Source: DASTHV01 sp035718045 (lineage in GTDB: Bacteria; Patescibacteriota; Saccharimonadia; Saccharimonadales; UBA10212). Taken from it: DNA of 18,063 nt. The DNA lies in the NCBI GenBank assembly GCA_035718045.1, contig DASTHV010000002.1:1-18063 (forward strand), in the 5' to 3' direction. Positions 14,841 to 18,063 of the stretch are shown here, piece by piece. A program made the translations under genes and the position numbers. The notes under the pieces were generated by a model. That model searched no databases, had not been told where the DNA came from, and saw only the letters and a program-made list of their open reading frames with translations. Position 1 is the stretch's first letter. Each line of letters begins with the position of its first letter.

Positions 14841-15377
14841 ATGGCCACAGTCAATAAAAACGCCGCTAAGAGCTTCTATATGCTGGCTTTAGCACGCATC
14901 TGCCTGGGTTGTCTCTTCTTATGGGCTTTCTTTGACAAACTGTTCGGCTTAGGCTTTTCGACCTGCCGCGACACCGCAACGAATGCCGTCCATGTGGCCT
15001 GCGGCGCGGCCTGGATGCGCGGTGGATCGCCGACTACCGGCTTTTTGTCTCATGCGACCGGCCCGTTCGCTCATTGGTATGGCAATCTGGCCGGCCACAG
15101 TTGGGTGGATTATCTGTTCATGGCCGCCCTTTTGGCAGTCGGGGTAGGTCTGTTGCTAGGCATTTTCATGCGTTTGGCGACCCTAGTAGGCATAGGGCTT
15201 CTGATACTGATGTGGGCGGCTTTATTGTGGCCGGCCGCCAACCCGGTTTTTGACGAGCACATCGTCTATATATTCGTACTGGCGGCCCTTAACTTAGCGA
15301 ACTCGCAGCAAAAGTGGGGTCTGCGCGGCTGGTGGGCAAGCACCGATCTGGTCAAATTCCTGCCGCTGTTCGAATAA
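14841..15377 (+). CDS. DoxX/DoxD-like membrane protein
   Basis: A 178-residue protein with four TM helices. The DoxX/DoxD-type pattern is seen as LALARICLGCLFLWAFFDK, then an extracytoplasmic loop containing WMRGGSPTTGFL, then GVGLLLGIFMRLATLVG and HIVYIFVLAALNLA. DoxD proteins are subunits of thiosulfate:quinone oxidoreductase in Acidianus; most bacterial DoxX relatives have no proven role. The loop has Cys42 and Cys54, possibly a disulfide. Its place between the quinol oxidase operon and an FAD dehydrogenase suggests a quinone-linked role (inference). The promoter may be TTGACA at 14779 within an 18-bp dyad. The 5' leader of 30 nt or more is A/T-rich with no clear ribosome-binding site. Confidence 0.82.
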   Translation: MATVNKNAAKSFYMLALARICLGCLFLWAFFDKLFGLGFSTCRDTATNAVHVACGAAWMRGGSPTTGFLSHATGPFAHWYGNLAGHSWVDYLFMAALLAVGVGLLLGIFMRLATLVGIGLLILMWAALLWPAANPVFDEHIVYIFVLAALNLANSQQKWGLRGWWASTDLVKFLPLFE

Positions 15378-15387
15378 TTTGCACGAT

Positions 15388-15415
15388 TTTTCACAAGTTT
15401 TCACACATCTATTAT
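15388..15415 (+). promoter_or_regulatory. Putative promoter in front of the 143-nt inverted-repeat element
   Basis: TATTAT (15410-15415) lies 3 nt before the left arm, so transcription would start within the first few bases of the repeat. TTTTCA 16 bp upstream is a possible -35. TTTTCACA occurs twice exactly 10 bp apart (15388-15395 and 15398-15405), one helical turn, as for a factor binding one DNA face. Confidence 0.4.
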
Positions 15416-15418
15416 TCA

Positions 15419-15561
15419 GCGAACCCCGAACCGCTCTAAGAACTCACCCTTACCCAAGCGGAGCCGGTCTGGTCGGCTGCTGCAGATCCGGTAATACAAT
15501 GCGCAGCTCAGGCAGACGACCATCCGTGCGTGAGCGGTTCTAAGAGCGGTTCGGGGTTCGC
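15419..15561. ncRNA. 143-nt element with 25-bp inverted-repeat ends; candidate structured RNA or two-way terminator
   Basis: Arms 15419-15443 and 15537-15561 are complementary at 24 of 25 positions (mismatch at 15438/15542). Further nested pairing follows: TCAC 15444-15447 with GTGA 15530-15533, GTCTG 15467-15471 with CAGAC 15513-15517, and GCTGC 15476-15480 with GCAGC 15503-15507, leaving an apical loop. The whole folds as one long bulged rod. It fills the gap between convergent genes, ending 4 nt from the FAD dehydrogenase stop. There is no T-tract, so it is not a standard intrinsic terminator. A -10-like box upstream favours a plus-strand RNA. It is not recognisable as SRP, 6S, tmRNA or RNase P RNA by eye. 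Confidence 0.45.
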
Positions 15562-15565
15562 CTAT

Positions 15566-17230
15566 CTAAAACTTTTCGCGGATATGACTCATAGAATACT
15601 CCCAGTCGGCATCGGCTTTTTTGTGGGGATTAAAGATACCCTGCGGGTCAAGAATCTTTTTAGCCTGGCGGAACAAGTCCACCACCCTTGGACCATACAT
15701 CTGGGTAAGCCATGGGCCGCGGATCATGCCGTCGTTGTGTTCGGCGGTTATTGAGCCATGGTACTTAAGTACTAGCGTATTGACTTCCTTCATGGCCGGC
15801 TCCAATTTGGCCCGCTCGGTCGGTTCCTCGATTTTCATCAGCGGGATAACGTGGAAGTTGCCATCGCCCATATGGCCGGCAATCGTGGCGAACAAGCTAT
15901 ATTTCTTAATGATTGCCCGTAGTTGGGGCAAGAATTCTGTCAGGTAGGGCGGGTTGACGATAAAATCGTCGATAAATGGAGCGGTATGCTTATCTTTGAC
16001 CTTGGAGCGCAGCAGCTGAAAACTATAGCGGCGCATTACCCAGAATTTTTCGCTTTTTCCCTCGGTGGCGTCTTCTTCAAAGCCGTTAATTTCGTATCGA
16101 GCCCGGTATTGTTTGAGCTGTCTGTGCAAATTTTTAATTTTTTGGCGGACTTCTTCTTCAGTCTGGCCGTTAAATTCCACCATCAATATCAATTTAGGCA
16201 CGCCACGTAGCAGCTGCATTCCGTCCGGAATCAAGCTTATGACAAGGTGCAGGAACCTCCGCGCGCCTAGCAACTTTAAGAAACTTGGCATAAAGCGGAT
16301 GCTCAACCAAAGGGTTTGGTCATCAAATGATTCAAAGGTGGCCGGGTTGTGGGCCAGCACCGCTGGAATCAGTTCGCCCAGATCATCGATATCACGCAAA
16401 AACAGCACCAGCAGGCCAGAATGCGGTTGATGGGGCACCAGCCGGAATTTGATGTCGCTGACAAAGCCTAGCGTGCCCTGGGCACCGCAGATCAATTGGG
16501 TAAGGTCAAAGATGCCTTTTTGGCGGTCCCAGATGTCCCACAGGTAATAACCGGCGGAATTTTTAGAAACGTGGGGCTTGGCGTTCTTAATCGCGTCATA
16601 ATTACTGTCTAAGAGATTGAATAATTGACGGTAAATGTTGCCCTCAAAATCTTTTTGTTCCATTTTGGCGTCCAACTCGACTTTGCTGAGCGGCTTAACG
16701 ATACGCTCTATGCCGTCGGAAAAGACTACCTTGAGTTCGGTGACAAAATTCTGGGTTTTACCAAATTGCAGCGATTTTTCGCCGCCGGAATTGTTGTTGA
16801 CCATACCGCCCACACTGGCCAGATCTCGGCTGGCCGGATAGGTCGGCATCAGGGCATTATTTTTTAGGGTCTCGACTTCAAAATCCTTATAGAGAACGCC
16901 GGGCTGGACCTGGGCGGCCTCAGCCGAGACCGATTCAATCGCTGTAAAGTATTTTCTAAAATCCACCAGTACGGATTCGCTGATGGCGCCACCGCTCATG
17001 TCGGTGCCGGCGCTACGGGCCGTCAAGCTCAGACCGGGGATCACGCCGCGGCATTCATTGACGGATGTTATCAGCTTTTGCAGATCTGCCGGATTTTTTG
17101 GCGTTACCACCACTTTGGGGACTAACTCAAACAGCGAAGCATCGTGGCTATACAATTGACGAGTTTGATCAGAATCATCAATGTCGCCTTCAAATCCTTT
17201 TTGTTTCAGGCTCTGGTAAAAAGCATCCAT
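15566..17230 (-). CDS. FAD-linked 2-hydroxyacid dehydrogenase (D-lactate/glycolate oxidase type)
   Basis: From the ATG at 17230 the protein is 554 residues. It has the PCMH-type FAD-binding domain (TARSAGTDMSGGAI near 71-83; SVGGMVNNNSGGEKSLQFGK near 139-158) and the C-terminal substrate domain with GHMGDGNFHV (from about 452), SITAEHNDG and a DPQGIFNPHK ending. This fits the GlcD/D-LDH family, which oxidises D-lactate, glycolate or similar acids and passes electrons to quinone or cytochrome. A TTG start at 17308 would add a hydrophobic N-terminus but overlaps thyA's start, so 17230 is preferred; a weak TAAGCT box lies 8 nt before it. Lying opposite the oxidase locus, it is a candidate electron donor (inference). 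The substrate is uncertain. Confidence 0.87.
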   Translation of the reverse strand: MDAFYQSLKQKGFEGDIDDSDQTRQLYSHDASLFELVPKVVVTPKNPADLQKLITSVNECRGVIPGLSLTARSAGTDMSGGAISESVLVDFRKYFTAIESVSAEAAQVQPGVLYKDFEVETLKNNALMPTYPASRDLASVGGMVNNNSGGEKSLQFGKTQNFVTELKVVFSDGIERIVKPLSKVELDAKMEQKDFEGNIYRQLFNLLDSNYDAIKNAKPHVSKNSAGYYLWDIWDRQKGIFDLTQLICGAQGTLGFVSDIKFRLVPHQPHSGLLVLFLRDIDDLGELIPAVLAHNPATFESFDDQTLWLSIRFMPSFLKLLGARRFLHLVISLIPDGMQLLRGVPKLILMVEFNGQTEEEVRQKIKNLHRQLKQYRARYEINGFEEDATEGKSEKFWVMRRYSFQLLRSKVKDKHTAPFIDDFIVNPPYLTEFLPQLRAIIKKYSLFATIAGHMGDGNFHVIPLMKIEEPTERAKLEPAMKEVNTLVLKYHGSITAEHNDGMIRGPWLTQMYGPRVVDLFRQAKKILDPQGIFNPHKKADADWEYSMSHIREKF

Positions 17231-17284
17231 TACTCTTAAGCTTACCAGGAGTAAAATACAACAGGCAAGGATAACCCGCCGGTT

Positions 17285-17290
17285 TATAAT
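17285..17290 (+). promoter_or_regulatory. -10 box (TATAAT) of thyA
   Basis: A perfect TATAAT ends 9 nt before the thyA ATG at 17300, predicting a leader of only 2-3 nt. No ribosome-binding site is visible before the start. Confidence 0.6.
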
Positions 17291-17299
17291 TAATTTGCT

Positions 17300-18063
17300 A
17301 TGAGGCAATACCTGGAGTTACTCGAAGATATTAAGAAAAACGGCATTAAAAAGTCTAACCGCACAGGGGTAGATCAAATCGGCGTTTTTGGTCGGCAACT
17401 GCGGTTTGACCTCAGCCAGGGTTTCCCGGCCCTGACCACCAAAAAATTATTTATGCGCGGGATAATCCATGAGCTCATATGGTTTTTGCAGGGCAGCACC
17501 AATATAAAATACTTGGTAGATAACGACGTTCATATCTGGGATGAGTGGCCGTACCGGCATTATCTAATCGAGCAAGGCCAACCGGTACCGGGCAGCAACA
17601 GTGAGCAGTGGAAAAACGGCATCGAGGATTTTATCGATCAGATTAAAAATGACCCCGCGTTTGCTAAAAAATGGGGCGAACTAGGGCCGGTTTATGGCTA
17701 TCAATGGCGACACTGGCAAACACCGCATGGCGAGATAGATCAAATCGCCAAAGCCATTGAAAACATCAAGGCCGCTAAAGCTGACAGCCATCACCCCAGC
17801 GCCCGGCGGATCATCGTCTCGGCCTGGAATGTCGCCGATATAGAGGAGATGAGCAAGGCCGGCTTGCCGCCGTGCCATCTTTTATTCCACTTCTATGTGG
17901 CCGGGGATAAGTTATCTTGTCTCATGTATCAACGCAGCGCCGATACGTTTTTAGGTGTTCCGTTCAATATTGCCAGTTACGCGTTGCTAACGATGATGAT
18001 GGCCCAAGTCACCGGTCTGAAGCCCGGTGAATTCGTGCATACTTTCGGCGACACCCATCTGTA
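17300..18063 (+). CDS. thyA: Thymidylate synthase, partial at the right edge
   Basis: The ATG at 17300 opens 254 codons with no stop before the window edge. The sequence is classical ThyA: SNRTGV (19-24, phosphate-binding Arg), TTKKLFMRGIIHELIWFLQG (46-65), the WGELGPVYGYQWRHW segment (125-139), catalytic Cys192 in GLPPCHLLFHFYV, then MYQRSADTFLGVPFNIASYA and FGDTHL. It makes dTMP from dUMP using methylenetetrahydrofolate. The spacing between the WFLQG and WGELGP motifs shows the longer insert seen in L. casei-type enzymes. Only the last part is missing. The gene is divergent from the FAD dehydrogenase. Confidence 0.96.
   Translation, partial: MRQYLELLEDIKKNGIKKSNRTGVDQIGVFGRQLRFDLSQGFPALTTKKLFMRGIIHELIWFLQGSTNIKYLVDNDVHIWDEWPYRHYLIEQGQPVPGSNSEQWKNGIEDFIDQIKNDPAFAKKWGELGPVYGYQWRHWQTPHGEIDQIAKAIENIKAAKADSHHPSARRIIVSAWNVADIEEMSKAGLPPCHLLFHFYVAGDKLSCLMYQRSADTFLGVPFNIASYALLTMMMAQVTGLKPGEFVHTFGDTHL

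Noticed and set aside
15481..15510. 16S rRNA 530-loop fragment
   Set aside because: Only CGGTAATAC matches; the surrounding bases do not, so this is chance.
15419..15561. SRP (4.5S) RNA
   Set aside because: Some bases resemble the SRP core (GCAGC, GGCAGA), but the CC-GGAA-GG tetraloop and symmetric loop are absent on both strands.
16065..16430. Plus-strand 121-codon frame
   Set aside because: It lies opposite the FAD dehydrogenase coding sequence, with low-complexity Ser/Arg content typical of an antisense shadow.
1..18063. Genome-wide reassignment of TAG or TGA
   Set aside because: TAG ends several intact genes here, and TGA ends others (e.g. cyoA, cyoB and the 85-residue gene) at family-appropriate lengths.

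Overview
The window looks like a chromosomal segment of a candidate-phylum (Patescibacteria/CPR) bacterium, most likely a soil-type Candidatus Saccharibacteria (TM7). This is an inference. It rests on compact genes with almost no intergenic DNA, 3'-overlapping convergent genes, first genes whose -10 box sits 6-9 nt before the start codon (apparent leaderless transcripts), and a cytochrome bo3 quinol oxidase operon of a kind reported from some Saccharibacteria. No rRNA, tRNA, CRISPR array, transposase or phage gene is visible.

Positions 1-8.9 kb are an envelope region. On the minus strand lie an alpha/beta hydrolase cut by the window edge and, upstream of it, a VanY-type carboxypeptidase interrupted by an in-frame TAG. 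A VKOR-type disulfide enzyme diverges from them and converges on a PAP2-family membrane phosphatase. Next is a likely operon of OmpR-type response regulator, histidine kinase and LytR-CpsA-Psr ligase. It converges on a short MprF-like (DUF2156) protein, which is divergent from a DUF998 membrane protein; a small four-helix membrane protein follows on the opposite strand.

Positions 8.95-17.3 kb look like a compact respiratory module: a short trans-polyprenyl diphosphate synthase, cyoABCDE (quinol oxidase subunits plus heme O synthase), an 85-residue membrane protein, a DoxX/DoxD-like membrane protein, and, convergent, an FAD-linked 2-hydroxyacid (D-lactate/glycolate type) dehydrogenase. A plausible flow is hydroxyacid -> FAD enzyme -> quinone -> bo3 oxidase -> O2, with the prenyl synthase serving heme O farnesylation or a quinone tail. 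The cyo genes overlap by 4 bp or are separated by 2 nt, so they should be co-transcribed.

Between the doxX-like and FAD-dehydrogenase genes is a 143-nt element bounded by a 25-bp inverted repeat (24/25 matches). It is preceded by a -10-like hexamer and has further nested pairing inside, so it is a candidate structured small RNA or two-way terminator. The window ends inside thyA (thymidylate synthase).

The points most worth a second look are the amber codon in the VanY-like gene, the 143-nt element, the recurring leaderless promoter geometry, and substitutions at conserved positions of CyoB and CyoE.
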